Shown: positions 1 to 8,939, counted from the first letter of the stretch. The stretch is 64,000 nt of DNA from Flavobacteriales bacterium UBA4466 (GCA_905182335.1 CAJJBE010000004.1:186001-250000); one strand, 5' to 3'. Program-made: numbers and translations. Notes: generated by a model from the letters alone, not told the origin.

Positions 1-1
1 T

Positions 2-700
2 GATAAAGTCGGAATGAAGAATGCATGGGGATTCGATTTAATCGCGGCGTGTTCAGGATTTATTTACGGACTTGCTACAGGTGCTCAATTTATTGAAACG
101 GGGAGGTATAAGAAAGTAATTGTTGTTGGAGTAGATAAAATGAGTTCAATCATCGATTACGAAGACAGAACGACTTGCGTAATCTTTGGAGATGGTGCTG
201 GTGCAGTAATGCTAGAACCAAATGAAGAAGGTTTAGGAGTTCAAGACTTTATCCTTCGCTCTGATGGTTCAGGAAGAAATTACTTACTTCAGCCTGGTGG
301 AGGTTCAAAAAATCCAGCATCAGCGGAGACAGTTGAAAAGAAAATGCACTTTGTAAAACAAGAAGGAAAACAAGTTTTCAAATTTGCAGTAACAAATATG
401 GCCGAGGTCTCTGCGGAAATAATGGAGAAGAATAACCTAACAAGCGATGATGTTGATTGGCTTGTCCCTCATCAAGCGAACTTAAGGATTATTGACGCCA
501 CAGCAAAACGCATGGGGCTTCCAAAAGAAAAAGTTATGATAAACATTGAGAAGTATGGCAATACAACCGCTGGAACCTTGCCTTTATGTTTATGGGATTA
601 TGAAAAGCAATTAAAGAAAGGGGATACGCTAATATTATCTGCATTTGGTGGAGGTTTCACTTGGGGCGCAGTATATATTAAATGGGCATATAACTCGTAA
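2..700 (+). CDS. fabH: 3-oxoacyl-ACP synthase III (KASIII), 5' end outside window
   Basis: This enzyme condenses acetyl-CoA with malonyl-ACP to start fatty acid synthesis in the cytoplasm. The reading frame is open to the left edge (codons for DKVG precede the first ATG at 14), so the N-terminal third lies outside the window and the ATG at 14 is internal. The thiolase-fold triad is visible: Cys in AACSGF, His in VPHQANLRI and Asn in YGNTTAGT, with the glycine-rich C-terminal GGGFTWGA. accB and accC follow on the same strand, making a fatty-acid initiation cluster. KASIII is strongly preferred over other thiolases because of the VPHQAN and NTTAGT motifs. Confidence 0.95.
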   Translation, partial: DKVGMKNAWGFDLIAACSGFIYGLATGAQFIETGRYKKVIVVGVDKMSSIIDYEDRTTCVIFGDGAGAVMLEPNEEGLGVQDFILRSDGSGRNYLLQPGGGSKNPASAETVEKKMHFVKQEGKQVFKFAVTNMAEVSAEIMEKNNLTSDDVDWLVPHQANLRIIDATAKRMGLPKEKVMINIEKYGNTTAGTLPLCLWDYEKQLKKGDTLILSAFGGGFTWGAVYIKWAYNS

Positions 701-735
701 AAAATATTATTTTTACACTATTAAACTAGTAAGAA

Positions 736-1212
736 ATGAACATTAAAGAAGTACAAGATTTAATCAAGTTTGTCGCTAAATCAGGTGTTAGTGAAGTACA
801 AATCGAACAAAAAGATTTTAAAATCACAATCAAGTCTGAAGACAAAAAAGAGGATAGACAAATTTACGTTCAAGCACCTGCTGCTTTATCAGCACAGGAT
901 ATAAAGCCTTTAGCTGTTGCATCAGCTCCTGCTGTAACTCTAACTGAAACTACTGCAAGTGAAGATTCAAAATATTTAACGGTTAAGTCTCCAATGATAG
1001 GAACGTTCTATCGTTCATCAGGGCCAGATAAAGATGTCTTTGTATCTGTCGGAGATACAATTGGAACTGGAGATACAGTTTGTATAATTGAAGCAATGAA
1101 ATTATTCAATGAGATTGAAGCAGAAATTAAAGGTAAAATCGTTAAGATTTTAGTTGATGATGCTACGCCAGTTGAATATGACCAGCCACTATTCTTGGTA
1201 GATCCTTCTTAA
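736..1212 (+). CDS. accB: Biotin carboxyl carrier protein of acetyl-CoA carboxylase
   Basis: BCCP carries the biotin that shuttles carboxylate from biotin carboxylase to the carboxyltransferase. At 158 residues it has the usual size. It has an N-terminal helical region (about 1-40), a short Ala/Pro/Thr-rich linker (about 45-78) and a C-terminal biotinyl/lipoyl domain (about 80-157). The biotinylated lysine is K122 in EAMKLF. The gene lies 35 bases after fabH and 64 bases before accC, consistent with one transcript; a short hairpin followed by a T-run lies in the gap to accC. Confidence 0.96.
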   Translation: MNIKEVQDLIKFVAKSGVSEVQIEQKDFKITIKSEDKKEDRQIYVQAPAALSAQDIKPLAVASAPAVTLTETTASEDSKYLTVKSPMIGTFYRSSGPDKDVFVSVGDTIGTGDTVCIIEAMKLFNEIEAEIKGKIVKILVDDATPVEYDQPLFLVDPS

Positions 1213-1230
1213 TCGATTTATATTAGGCTC

Positions 1231-1260
1231 ACTTGTTTTAACAAGTAGACGTTTTTTTTT
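1231..1260 (+). promoter_or_regulatory. Possible attenuator hairpin between accB and accC
   Basis: ACTTGT (1231-1236) and ACAAGT (1241-1246) form a 6-bp inverted repeat with a 4-base loop, followed after AGACG by a run of nine T. The stem is AT-rich and the T-run does not abut it, so it is at best a leaky terminator. It could lower accC expression relative to accB. This is inference from sequence only. Confidence 0.3.
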
Positions 1261-1276
1261 TATAAAATTTTCAGGA

Positions 1277-2611
1277 ATGTTCAAAAAAATATTAATTGCC
1301 AATAGGGGAGAAATCGCTTTGCGAGTAATTCGTACATGTAAAGAAATGGGTATTAAAACTGTTGCGGTTTATTCGACTGCGGATAAAGACAGTCTTCCCG
1401 TTCGATTTGCTGATGAGGCCGTTTGTATTGGTCCTGCGATCAGTGCACTGTCATACTTATCAATCCCTAATATTATTGCAGCTGCAGAGATTACAAATGC
1501 AGATGCTATTCACCCTGGTTACGGTTTCCTTTCAGAGAATGAAAAATTTTCTAAAGTTTGTGAAGAGCATAATATCAAATTTATTGGTGCTACTCCTGAA
1601 CAGATTGCAGGAATGGGAGATAAGGCTAGTGCGAAAGCAACAATGATTGCAGCGGGAGTGCCTTGCATACCAGGTTCTGTAGGTCTTCTTAAAGATTTAA
1701 AAGAGGCGATAAGCACCGCGAAAAAAATTAAATATCCAATCATTCTTAAGGCAACAGCAGGTGGTGGTGGTAAAGGAATGCGTGTGGTATGGAAAGAGGA
1801 AGAGATGGAGGCAGCTTGGGACGGTACTCGTGCTGAATCGGCAGCAGCCTTCGGAAACAATGGCCTTTACATGGAGAAATTCATTGAAGAACCTAGACAC
1901 ATTGAAATTCAAATTGCGGGGGACCAATACGGAAATGCCTGCCATTTATCGGAAAGAGATTGTTCTATTCAACGTCGTCACCAAAAGCTGGTAGAGGAAA
2001 CACCTTCACCTTTTATGACCGATGAGTTAAGGGAAGCAATGGGTGCTGCTGCTATTAAAGCAACAAAAGCAGTAAATTACGAAGGTGTGGGTACAGTTGA
2101 GTTCTTGGTAGACAAGCATCGTGAGTTCTACTTCATGGAAATGAATACAAGGATTCAGGTCGAGCACACAATTACTGAGGAAGTAATTAACTTCGATTTA
2201 ATCAAGGAGCAAATAAAACTTGCTTCGGGGGTAAAAATGTCAGGAGAAAATCATTACCCAACAATGCACGCGATTCAATGTAGAATAAATGCTGAGGATC
2301 CTTATGCAAATTTTAGACCTTCTCCAGGTAAAATTATAAGTTATCACGCTCCAGGGGGGCACGGTGTTCGTATTGATACTCACGTATATGCTGGGTACAC
2401 AATCCCTCCTAATTACGATTCAATGATTTCAAAATTGATTGTAGTTGCACAAACACGCGAAGAAGCAATATTGAAAATGAAAAGAGCCTTAGGTGAGTAC
2501 ATCATTGAAGGGGTTAAGACGACGATTCCTTTTCATCAAAAATTGATGGAAGATGATAAGTTTAATTTAGGTGAATTTACAACAAGTTTCATGGATACAT
2601 TTGAGTTTTAA
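1277..2611 (+). CDS. accC: Biotin carboxylase subunit of acetyl-CoA carboxylase
   Basis: ATP-dependent carboxylation of the biotin on AccB, the first half-reaction of acetyl-CoA carboxylase. The 444-residue protein matches the stand-alone bacterial subunit length. It opens with [17 protein letters not shown], has the ATP-grasp glycine-rich loop GGGGKGMR, the [13 protein letters not shown] block with catalytic lysine and arginine, the metal-binding [14 protein letters not shown] segment, and the C-terminal domain with YDSMISKLI. It starts at the ATG that gives the canonical N-terminus. The carboxyltransferase genes are not in this window. Confidence 0.97.
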   Translation: MFKKILIANRGEIALRVIRTCKEMGIKTVAVYSTADKDSLPVRFADEAVCIGPAISALSYLSIPNIIAAAEITNADAIHPGYGFLSENEKFSKVCEEHNIKFIGATPEQIAGMGDKASAKATMIAAGVPCIPGSVGLLKDLKEAISTAKKIKYPIILKATAGGGGKGMRVVWKEEEMEAAWDGTRAESAAAFGNNGLYMEKFIEEPRHIEIQIAGDQYGNACHLSERDCSIQRRHQKLVEETPSPFMTDELREAMGAAAIKATKAVNYEGVGTVEFLVDKHREFYFMEMNTRIQVEHTITEEVINFDLIKEQIKLASGVKMSGENHYPTMHAIQCRINAEDPYANFRPSPGKIISYHAPGGHGVRIDTHVYAGYTIPPNYDSMISKLIVVAQTREEAILKMKRALGEYIIEGVKTTIPFHQKLMEDDKFNLGEFTTSFMDTFEF

Positions 2612-2654
2612 CACTCTATATAAATTCTTCAAAAGAGCTTCCGTTTTCTTGAGG

Positions 2655-2968
2655 TTATTTTTCTTTAATAAATAATATTAATTCAATGTTGTTCTCAAAT
2701 TCAAGAGTATTTAAAGCAGCATTTGGATTGAAATTCCCTCGATGTATAGGAAGGTCTAAACTTTAGAGTCCGAGCTGTTTCGTAAGATTCTTTTTTTAAT
2801 TGATAGAGAACCCATATCAGGGCCAATTGCTTCTCTATCCACACCAAGTACTTTACAAAACGTAATCAAAGTTGCTTTTTCAGAGTGAATTACGCCATAA
2901 TAATATCAATGGAAGTGCATTCCGATAATATAATTGTAACCAAAGTTGCAGTGGTACGTGCGGTTTAA
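2655..2968 (-). pseudogene. Eroded protein-coding gene of unknown family
   Basis: This fills most of the 374-base gap after accC. On the minus strand a coherent peptide is readable over roughly 105 codons but is broken by an in-frame TGA (2906-2908) and by a one-base loss near 2756-2763. Restoring one T there joins IKKRILRNSSDSKV to DLPIHRGNFNPNAALNT and runs on to a terminator TAA at 2655. Upstream, in the same frame, CNFGYNYIIGMHFH precedes the TGA, and IHSEKATLITFCKVLGVDRE follows it. The balanced, protein-like composition on both sides of each lesion argues for a decayed gene and not a chance ORF. I do not recognise the family and no intact start codon is visible. Confidence 0.5.
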
Positions 2969-2985
2969 TTAAGTATTTTTGTTTT

Positions 2986-3312
2986 ATGAAATTAGCCAAA
3001 CAACCCATGCTTTATTTTCTAAAACTACTTTTGTTTTGGATTATGCTGTTTGATTTACAGCAAATCTTGTTTTCAATTCATAATTCGGTTAAATTTCAAG
3101 ATTATTCATGTGCAGATTGGCTTTTGTCATTTATTTATTCAATCCGGATTTATGTTCTAACAAGTCATTTTATAAGTGTACTTCTGCTGTTATTTATTAC
3201 CACTTATTTAGTTAAACGATCCAAGATAACACGCTCATTAATTCACACTCGTGAAATCAATGCATATCCGGAATGGATATCTTTTTTTACACGAGAGCCA
3301 TCAAGTATATAA
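2986..3312 (+). CDS. Short membrane protein, possible N-terminal remnant of an LTA-synthase-like sulfatase
   Basis: A 108-residue protein with two predicted membrane segments (about 8-28 and 47-76) and a short polar tail. The N-terminal pattern, LKLLLFWIMLF then FIYSIRIYVLTSHF, resembles the first helices of Bacteroidetes LTA-synthase-family membrane sulfatases, but that family runs to 600 or more residues and the sulfatase domain is absent. It could therefore be a truncated relic, or an independent small membrane protein. A TATTTTTG box at 2974-2981 sits only 4 bases before the ATG. It lies next to the eroded gene at 2655-2968 and just before a glycosyltransferase, so a decaying envelope locus is plausible. 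Function unknown. Confidence 0.45.
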   Translation: MKLAKQPMLYFLKLLLFWIMLFDLQQILFSIHNSVKFQDYSCADWLLSFIYSIRIYVLTSHFISVLLLLFITTYLVKRSKITRSLIHTREINAYPEWISFFTREPSSI

Positions 3313-3322
3313 AATCTATAAG

Positions 3323-4300
3323 TTGAAAATTTTAATTGTTCGTTTTAGCTCAATTGGAGATGTTGTTTTAACAACACCAGTTGTTCGCGCGATTAAAAAC
3401 CAACTTGGTTTTCCGGAAATACATTTCTTAACTAAGAAATCATTTTCATCAATCCTTGAAGGAAACACAAATGTTGATCGCGTTATCACTATTGAAAAAT
3501 CTATTGATGAAGTAGTTAATCAGCTTAAGTTAGAAAAATACGACTGGGTTATCGATTTACATAATAATATTCGAACGGCATCCTTAAAGAGAAAATTAAA
3601 ACGCCCATCTAAAACCTTTAAAAAACTCAATATTCGAAAATGGCTATTGGTCACATTTAAAATAGATAAAATGCCAGATGTTCATGTGGTTGATCGTTAT
3701 TTTGAAGCTATAAAGGGCCTTGGAGTTAAAAATGATCATCGAGAAGCAGAAATTTCTCTTTCAGAATGCGATTATGTAGATGTCGATAAATCATTTAAGA
3801 TTAGCTCTAAAACATATGTATCCATGGCTATTGGAGCTCAATTCGCAACGAAACGTATGCCTAAATCGTTGTTAGTCGAGTTAATTTCAAAGATAAATGC
3901 GCCAGTGGTTCTTGTTGGTGGACAAATGGACACTGAATTGGCGGCTGAAATTGTGAGTGAGATTAATCGAAAAGATGTATGGAATGCTTGTGGAAAATAT
4001 AATTTAAAGCAATCGGCGAGTATTGTTGCTCAAAGCTTTAAACTAATCACAAACGACACTGGCATGATGCATATCGCTAGTTGCTTAATAGTCCCAGTTG
4101 TTTCTATTTGGGGAAGCACTGTTCCTTCTTTGGGAATGTTTCCATATTACCCAAGTAATTCAAGTATGTTTTCAATCCATGAAGTAAATGGTTTGAGCTG
4201 CAGACCTTGTTCAAAAATTGGATTCCAAAAATGCCCCAAAGGTCATTTTAAATGTATGAATGATCAATCTTTAGATGAAATTCTAAAAAGGGTGAATTAA
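3323..4300 (+). CDS. Glycosyltransferase family 9 (heptosyltransferase-like)
   Basis: Probable cytoplasmic GT-B glycosyltransferase adding a heptose or other sugar to an LPS-type glycan. The N-terminus KILIVRFSSIGDVVLTTPVV is the family signature, which places the start at the TTG at 3323 (325 residues); an ATG at 3251 would add 24 uncharacteristic residues and overlap the upstream ORF by 62 bases. The nucleotide-binding C-terminal half has NDTGMMHIASCL and SIWGSTVPSLGMFPYYP. The end carries a cysteine cluster, CRPCSKIGFQKCPKGHFKC, that I associate with Bacteroidetes members. The stop lies 2 bases from the end of the convergent thioesterase gene. Confidence 0.88.
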   Translation: MKILIVRFSSIGDVVLTTPVVRAIKNQLGFPEIHFLTKKSFSSILEGNTNVDRVITIEKSIDEVVNQLKLEKYDWVIDLHNNIRTASLKRKLKRPSKTFKKLNIRKWLLVTFKIDKMPDVHVVDRYFEAIKGLGVKNDHREAEISLSECDYVDVDKSFKISSKTYVSMAIGAQFATKRMPKSLLVELISKINAPVVLVGGQMDTELAAEIVSEINRKDVWNACGKYNLKQSASIVAQSFKLITNDTGMMHIASCLIVPVVSIWGSTVPSLGMFPYYPSNSSMFSIHEVNGLSCRPCSKIGFQKCPKGHFKCMNDQSLDEILKRVN

Positions 4301-4302
4301 AC

Positions 4303-4818
4303 TTATTGATCTAAGAAAAGTTTTTTCAATTCAGTAGCGTCTGTGGGTTTCATTTTCCCCGCTAGAATTAAACTCAATTGCTTTCGTCTTAAAGCTCCTT
4401 CAAAACGTAACTTTTCCTTTTCAGTTTCTGGAATCAACTCAGGAACTTGAATAGGACCTCCATTTTGATCAACAGCGACAAATGTATAAATTGCTTCATT
4501 ACATTTAACGCGAGCACCAGTAACATGATCCTCAACATAAACATCTACAAAAACTTCCATAGACGAAGTGAAGGCTCTAGAAACCTTCGCCTCTAAAGTA
4601 ACGATAGACGCCTGTTGTATCGGTTGTCTAAATGAAACATTATTCACTGCTGCAGTCACTACAACACGCCTGCAGTGTCTATGAGCAGAGACACTGGTAA
4701 TAACATCCATCCAAGCAAGTAGCTCCCCGCCAAATAAATTACCTAATGTATTTGTATCATTTGGAAGGACAACTTTTGTGGTGATTGATAATGTCTCTTT
4801 TGCTGTTTTAGCTTTCAT
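4303..4818 (-). CDS. Hotdog-fold acyl-CoA thioesterase
   Basis: Hydrolyses acyl-CoA to free acid and CoA; YciA/BACH-type single hotdog domain of 171 residues. Visible family features are NTLGNLFGGELLAWMD (residues about 22-37, with the catalytic Asp and the Gly-Gly turn), the following helix with SAHRHCRR, and the strand VNNVSFRQPIQQASIV. The C-terminal part, PETEKEKLRFEGALRRKQ, is the usual helical tail. Substrate chain length cannot be read from sequence. It is a single gene, convergent with the glycosyltransferase and divergent from the next gene across 125 bases. Confidence 0.88.
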   Translation of the reverse strand: MKAKTAKETLSITTKVVLPNDTNTLGNLFGGELLAWMDVITSVSAHRHCRRVVVTAAVNNVSFRQPIQQASIVTLEAKVSRAFTSSMEVFVDVYVEDHVTGARVKCNEAIYTFVAVDQNGGPIQVPELIPETEKEKLRFEGALRRKQLSLILAGKMKPTDATELKKLFLDQ

Positions 4819-4943
4819 ACGACTGATTTTTGTCTAAAATACAATTAATAGAGGTTTTCGTTGTTATTTTTTACTTTTTTGCAGCTTATTTATATTAATT
4901 TCGAGCAGTTTCTATATTAATTTGAACGCTTAATATTTAGAGA

Positions 4944-5852
4944 ATGAAAGTGACAGGTTTTTCCTTTGTTAAAAACGCATTAATATATGACTATCCAGTA
5001 GTTGAAGCGATAAAATCAATTTTACCTATTTGTGATGAGTTTATTGTTGCTGTTGGTAAATCAGACGATGAAACACTTGCTTTAATTCAAGGTATTGATC
5101 CAAAAAAAATCACAATTGTAGAAACAGAATGGGATGAAAGTTTAAGAGAAGGGGGACAAGTGTTAGCTGCGGAAACTGAAAAAGCATTTGCTGCAGTTTC
5201 AGCTGATTCTGATTGGGCATTTTATATTCAAGGAGATGAGGTTGTACATGAAAAATATCTGAGCACAATAAAACGTGCAATGGAGGAGTATAAAGATGTA
5301 AAAGAGTTAGATGGACTATTGTTTAACTACTCCCATTTTTATGGTTCTTACGACTATATTGGAGCATCTGAAAGTTGGTACTCTAATGAGATTAGAATAA
5401 TCAAAAAAGATAAATCTATTTACTCATATAAGGATGCTCAAGGCTTTAGAAAAGGGGAGAATGAAAAATTAAAGGTTGTTCCCATTGATGCTTATATTTT
5501 CCATTATGGTTGGGTAAAAGAACCTACTGCAATGCAAAAAAAGCAAGAAAACTTCAATAAGCTTTGGCATGATGATGAATGGATTGAAAGGAATATTATA
5601 AAAGCAGAGGAATTTGATTATGCTCGAGACTTAAGGGAATTAGTGCTTTATAAAGATACTCACCCGGAAGTAATGAAGGGAAGAATCAAGTCGAAAAACT
5701 GGAAGTTCAAGCATGATATAAGTTTGAATAAGAAAAGATTAAAAGATAAGTTAAAGTCTTTTCTGAAGATTTTTTTTGGAATAGATACTAGCTACAAGAA
5801 TTACGAGATTTTGAAATTACCATATACGATAAAAAATAAATTCAATGCCTGA
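4944..5852 (+). CDS. Glycosyltransferase family 2-like protein
   Basis: Predicted GT-A glycosyltransferase of 302 residues. The N-terminus GFSFVKNALIYDYPVVEAI and ILPICDEFIVAVGKSDDETL match the nucleotide-binding region of family 2-like enzymes, and FYIQGDEVVHEKY supplies the acidic motif in the position of the DxD metal site (here GDE). The C-terminal third is basic and lacks membrane helices, so it should be cytosolic or peripheral. The acceptor is unknown, most likely a cell-surface glycan. The last 8 bases overlap lipB, so the two are probably translationally coupled although functionally unrelated. Confidence 0.8.
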   Translation: MKVTGFSFVKNALIYDYPVVEAIKSILPICDEFIVAVGKSDDETLALIQGIDPKKITIVETEWDESLREGGQVLAAETEKAFAAVSADSDWAFYIQGDEVVHEKYLSTIKRAMEEYKDVKELDGLLFNYSHFYGSYDYIGASESWYSNEIRIIKKDKSIYSYKDAQGFRKGENEKLKVVPIDAYIFHYGWVKEPTAMQKKQENFNKLWHDDEWIERNIIKAEEFDYARDLRELVLYKDTHPEVMKGRIKSKNWKFKHDISLNKKRLKDKLKSFLKIFFGIDTSYKNYEILKLPYTIKNKFNA

Positions 5853-6540
5853 AGTCATCTATAAAAACCTTGGATTGATTGATTACAAGGAAGCTTGGGA
5901 TTATCAAGAAAGAATATTTCGGGCTACGGTTGATAAGAAAATTAGTATCCGTAATGGAGAGGTATCTGATTCAACGGAGAATTATATTTTATTCTGTGAG
6001 CACCCCCACGTATATACGCTAGGGAAAAGTGGTGATAAAAGCCATCTGTTATTAAATGAGGAATTGTTAAAGCAAAAAAATGCAGCATACTATGAAATAA
6101 ATCGTGGTGGTGACATCACCTATCATGGACCTGGGCAACTTGTTGTTTATCCTATCTTTGATTTAGATTATTTCTTTTCTGATATCCATAAATATCTGCG
6201 TTACTTGGAAGAAAGTATAATACTTACACTGTTGGAATATGGAGTAGAATCTGGACGTGTAGAAGGCTTAACAGGTGTTTGGGTTGATTACGATAAACCT
6301 ACTGCTCGAAAAATTTGTGCAATCGGTGTAAAAAGCTCTCGATGGGTCACAATGCACGGAATTGGTTTTAATATTAATTCAGAGCTGTCCTATTTTTCCC
6401 ACATTATCCCTTGTGGAATTAAAGATAAAGCTGTAACTTCAATGGAAAGTGAGTTAGGGCGAAAATTAGACATGGAAGAGGTGTCTAGCGTTCTGAAAGA
6501 AAATCTCGCAACCTTATTTGATTTTTCATATACGGTTTAA
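5845..6540 (+). CDS. lipB: Lipoyl(octanoyl) transferase
   Basis: Transfers octanoate from octanoyl-ACP to lipoyl domains of 2-oxoacid dehydrogenases and the glycine cleavage H protein. Length 231 residues is standard. Signature RGGDITYHGPGQLVVYPI (about 88-105) is intact, as are the catalytic Lys (K156 in TARKICAIG), the MHGIGFNIN strand and the catalytic Cys C190 in HIIPCGIKDK. It overlaps the glycosyltransferase upstream by 8 bases and its stop codon is immediately followed by the ATG of the serine hydrolase. No lipA is present in the window. Confidence 0.96.
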   Translation: MPEVIYKNLGLIDYKEAWDYQERIFRATVDKKISIRNGEVSDSTENYILFCEHPHVYTLGKSGDKSHLLLNEELLKQKNAAYYEINRGGDITYHGPGQLVVYPIFDLDYFFSDIHKYLRYLEESIILTLLEYGVESGRVEGLTGVWVDYDKPTARKICAIGVKSSRWVTMHGIGFNINSELSYFSHIIPCGIKDKAVTSMESELGRKLDMEEVSSVLKENLATLFDFSYTV

Positions 6541-7779
6541 ATGAAAAGAATTATTCTAAAATTTCTTAAGTATAGCATGTCTTTTTTATTGGCATTAATC
6601 ATAACGCTCAATTTATTTATTTTACTCTCAGGTAAGTTTTATATGTACAAAGGGATTGCTAATACATATTTGATTGGAAACACTGGGCCAACAATTTACG
6701 ATCTCCATCTATCCCCATACTCAATAGTTCAGTCTGCTAAAGTGCCATTGAAAAATCTAAAATCTGGACTATTTAATCAGTTTAAGCTCCCTCCGAAATA
6801 CAGTGCTTTAATTGAAGAATTCGAGACAAAAGCATTTTTGGTATTAAAGGATGACACAATTATTTACGAAAATTATTGGGGAGGACACACAGAAGAAACC
6901 GTATCAAATTCATTTTCTGTTGCTAAGACCCTTGTCGCTATTTTAGTCGGCATTGCTATAGAAGATGGCTATATAAAGAGTTTAGACGATGCTGTATCGC
7001 TCTATTTAAAAGGATTTTCAGGGGAAGGAAAGCGCGAGATAACAATTCGGCATTTACTGGCAATGGCATCTGGATTAGATTGGGAAGAAAGTGGTAAAAA
7101 TCCATTTTCAGACAATGCAGAATCATATTACGGGAGTGATTTGAGAAGACTTGTATTGGGCCAATCTATGGAGAAGATGCCTGGAAAATCATTTAACTAC
7201 CAAAGTGGAAACTCTCAATTACTTGGCTATATACTTGAGGCGGCAACAGGGACTGATTTATCTGAATATGCCGAATCTAAAGTGTGGCAAAAAATAGGCG
7301 CGGAACATGATGCATATTGGAGTTTAGATAAAGAGTTCGGAGACGAAAAAGCATTCTGTTGTATGTATGCTACAGCTCGAGACTACGCTAAACTAGGACA
7401 GCTGCTGTCAAATAAGGGACTCTTAAATGACGAGCAAATTATTCCTTCTTGGTACTACGATGAAATGGTCACTCCCCAGGATCTATTGACGAAAGACGGT
7501 ATCTCAAATTATCGATATGGCTTACATACTTGGACGTATTTAGATCCTCAAGGGCAGGTTAATTATTGCCGGGGTATAAGTGGTCAGTATGTTATTACTA
7601 TCCCTAGTGAAAACTTGGTGATTATTAGGCTAGGATCAAAGAAAACACCACTTGTAAGAATTTCTAAAGAGAAGTTACAGGATACTGACTACATTGAGAA
7701 AATCAAGTTTCAAGTTGGACATTCTTATGGCTTATTTGAATATATTGCACTCGGAAAATTAATAAGCTCAGAAGGATGA
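6541..7779 (+). CDS. Membrane-anchored serine hydrolase, beta-lactamase class C-like
   Basis: A 412-residue penicillin-binding-protein-like esterase or peptidase. One N-terminal membrane segment (about 11-31) anchors it, with the enzyme facing the periplasm. The nucleophile motif SxxK is S126-V-A-K129 in NSFSVAKT, and the second motif is the Tyr in FNYQSGNSQLL (YQS in place of the YxN of beta-lactamases). The KTG-like third motif appears replaced by RGISGQYV, as in many esterase-type members. This argues for a serine esterase or peptidase and against a true antibiotic-degrading lactamase. It begins directly after the lipB stop codon. Confidence 0.85.
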   Translation: MKRIILKFLKYSMSFLLALIITLNLFILLSGKFYMYKGIANTYLIGNTGPTIYDLHLSPYSIVQSAKVPLKNLKSGLFNQFKLPPKYSALIEEFETKAFLVLKDDTIIYENYWGGHTEETVSNSFSVAKTLVAILVGIAIEDGYIKSLDDAVSLYLKGFSGEGKREITIRHLLAMASGLDWEESGKNPFSDNAESYYGSDLRRLVLGQSMEKMPGKSFNYQSGNSQLLGYILEAATGTDLSEYAESKVWQKIGAEHDAYWSLDKEFGDEKAFCCMYATARDYAKLGQLLSNKGLLNDEQIIPSWYYDEMVTPQDLLTKDGISNYRYGLHTWTYLDPQGQVNYCRGISGQYVITIPSENLVIIRLGSKKTPLVRISKEKLQDTDYIEKIKFQVGHSYGLFEYIALGKLISSEG

Positions 7780-7819
7780 ACTATTGATTTTGAAATTGAA
7801 AACGTAAGATAAGAGTCAA

Positions 7820-8230
7820 ATGCGCGACGAGCTTTTAGGGCCAAAAGTAGAAAAAATTGGAGTAGCTATAGTTCAACAATTGAGCGATAATAGTGAGAAA
7901 ATATACAATGTTTATCTACTTAATTTAGGCGACGAAATTATAGATGAAATTTTAATTTCTAGTCGAGGATACGGTGAAAATATAACTACTGGCGAGAAGA
8001 TTAAAACATCTTCTTTGAGACATAAGATAGATTTGTTGATGCCTAATGAAGTGGCACAATTTGAACCAATTATGGAGGATGTTTTTGGGTTAGCGAATGA
8101 GTTTTGGGTTAGCTACTATTGCCACGATAAAATGTATGATAAAAAATTCGTATTCTTGCCAGGCGCGTTGCTCGAAAAGAATATGAAAATAATACCCGTA
8201 ATAGAGAGCAGAGGAGTCATGATTATTTGA
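7820..8230 (+). CDS. Conserved Bacteroidetes protein of unknown function
   Basis: A 136-residue soluble protein. It has a recognisable pattern, LLGPKVEKIGVAIVQ at the start, then VYLLNLGDEIIDEILISSRG, IEPIMEDVFGLANEFWV-like sequence and DKKFVFLPGALLE near the end. I recall similar short proteins across Flavobacteriia, sometimes labelled as a phenylalanyl-tRNA synthetase subunit; nothing here supports a synthetase, since none of the class II motifs are present. No signal peptide or membrane helix. The predicted structure is mainly beta. Function unknown. Confidence 0.7.
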   Translation: MRDELLGPKVEKIGVAIVQQLSDNSEKIYNVYLLNLGDEIIDEILISSRGYGENITTGEKIKTSSLRHKIDLLMPNEVAQFEPIMEDVFGLANEFWVSYYCHDKMYDKKFVFLPGALLEKNMKIIPVIESRGVMII

Positions 8231-8257
8231 TTTCATCGGTATCCCATCTTCATTTTG

Positions 8258-8265
8258 TATATTTG
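8258..8265 (+). promoter_or_regulatory. Bacteroidetes -7 promoter element
   Basis: TATATTTG matches the TAnnTTTG consensus and lies 40 bases before the ATG at 8306. No TTTG at the expected 19-base spacing is visible. It supports starting the lipoprotein at 8306 and not at upstream TTG codons. Confidence 0.4.
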
Positions 8266-8305
8266 TGTAATTAAAGTCTACAAAGAGTCTATTAAACATA
8301 AAGTT

Positions 8306-8905
8306 ATGTTGAAGCCAGTTTTAAATAAAGGGTTCATTTTAATTGGAGCTATTATAGCTTCGTTAATGTTAAATACCTGCGGTATAGATACAGTATCAGA
8401 TGTCATTGTAGGAGATGACGCTGATGATGAGTATTATGAGTTTCAAGATTTTAATTTGGGGAGCTATGACATTCCTGCAGTTATTTCTCTTCCAGATGAA
8501 ACCGCTAACATTGGAGCTTCGACTAAACCAGATGTAAATCATATTCAAGGTGATATTAAATGGGAATTAAAGATTGGATCAAATTTTCAAATGATAATTG
8601 AAGATTATGGGGACATTAATGATTTGATTAAAGTGAAAAAGAAAGAGCTTGCAGAACAGTCATTTTTTAAAGTGAAATATTTAATTGATGAGCTTGGCTT
8701 AATTCTTTATGAAAGAACGTTACTTGTGAAAGGAACAGATAAGGCCTCTCCAAATGTGGGAGTTGAGCATAGATCTTATCATGTCTATGGTTCAAAAGTA
8801 ATTAAAGGTATTACATACGAGGTACAGTCTCGTGAGGATGGTTACGAAAAGGTAATTATCGAATTAATGGCGAAGTCGATAAAGTCACTTCGTCCTATTG
8901 AATAA
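8306..8905 (+). CDS. Predicted lipoprotein of unknown function
   Basis: 199 residues from the ATG at 8306. It has a basic, hydrophobic leader (MLKPVLNKGFILIGAIIASL) ending in MLNTCG, a plausible lipobox with the acylated Cys at residue 23, followed by a very acidic stretch (GDDADDEYYEF) before a folded domain. I do not recognise the domain. The acidic segment after the cysteine is compatible with a surface-export signal as described for Bacteroidetes lipoproteins, but this is inference. It stands 34 bases before apbC. Confidence 0.65.
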   Translation: MLKPVLNKGFILIGAIIASLMLNTCGIDTVSDVIVGDDADDEYYEFQDFNLGSYDIPAVISLPDETANIGASTKPDVNHIQGDIKWELKIGSNFQMIIEDYGDINDLIKVKKKELAEQSFFKVKYLIDELGLILYERTLLVKGTDKASPNVGVEHRSYHVYGSKVIKGITYEVQSREDGYEKVIIELMAKSIKSLRPIE

Positions 8906-8939
8906 AAATTAAATTCTTGGTTATTTTACCAGAAAACGA

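Noticed and set aside
1519-1860. Open frames on the opposite strand inside accC and similar ones inside many genes
   Set aside because: They follow codon structure of the strongly conserved genes on the other strand and lack their own start signals.
6541-7779. Antibiotic resistance beta-lactamase
   Set aside because: SxxK and Tyr motifs are shared by esterases and PBPs; the KTG box is not present and a membrane anchor suggests a housekeeping envelope role.
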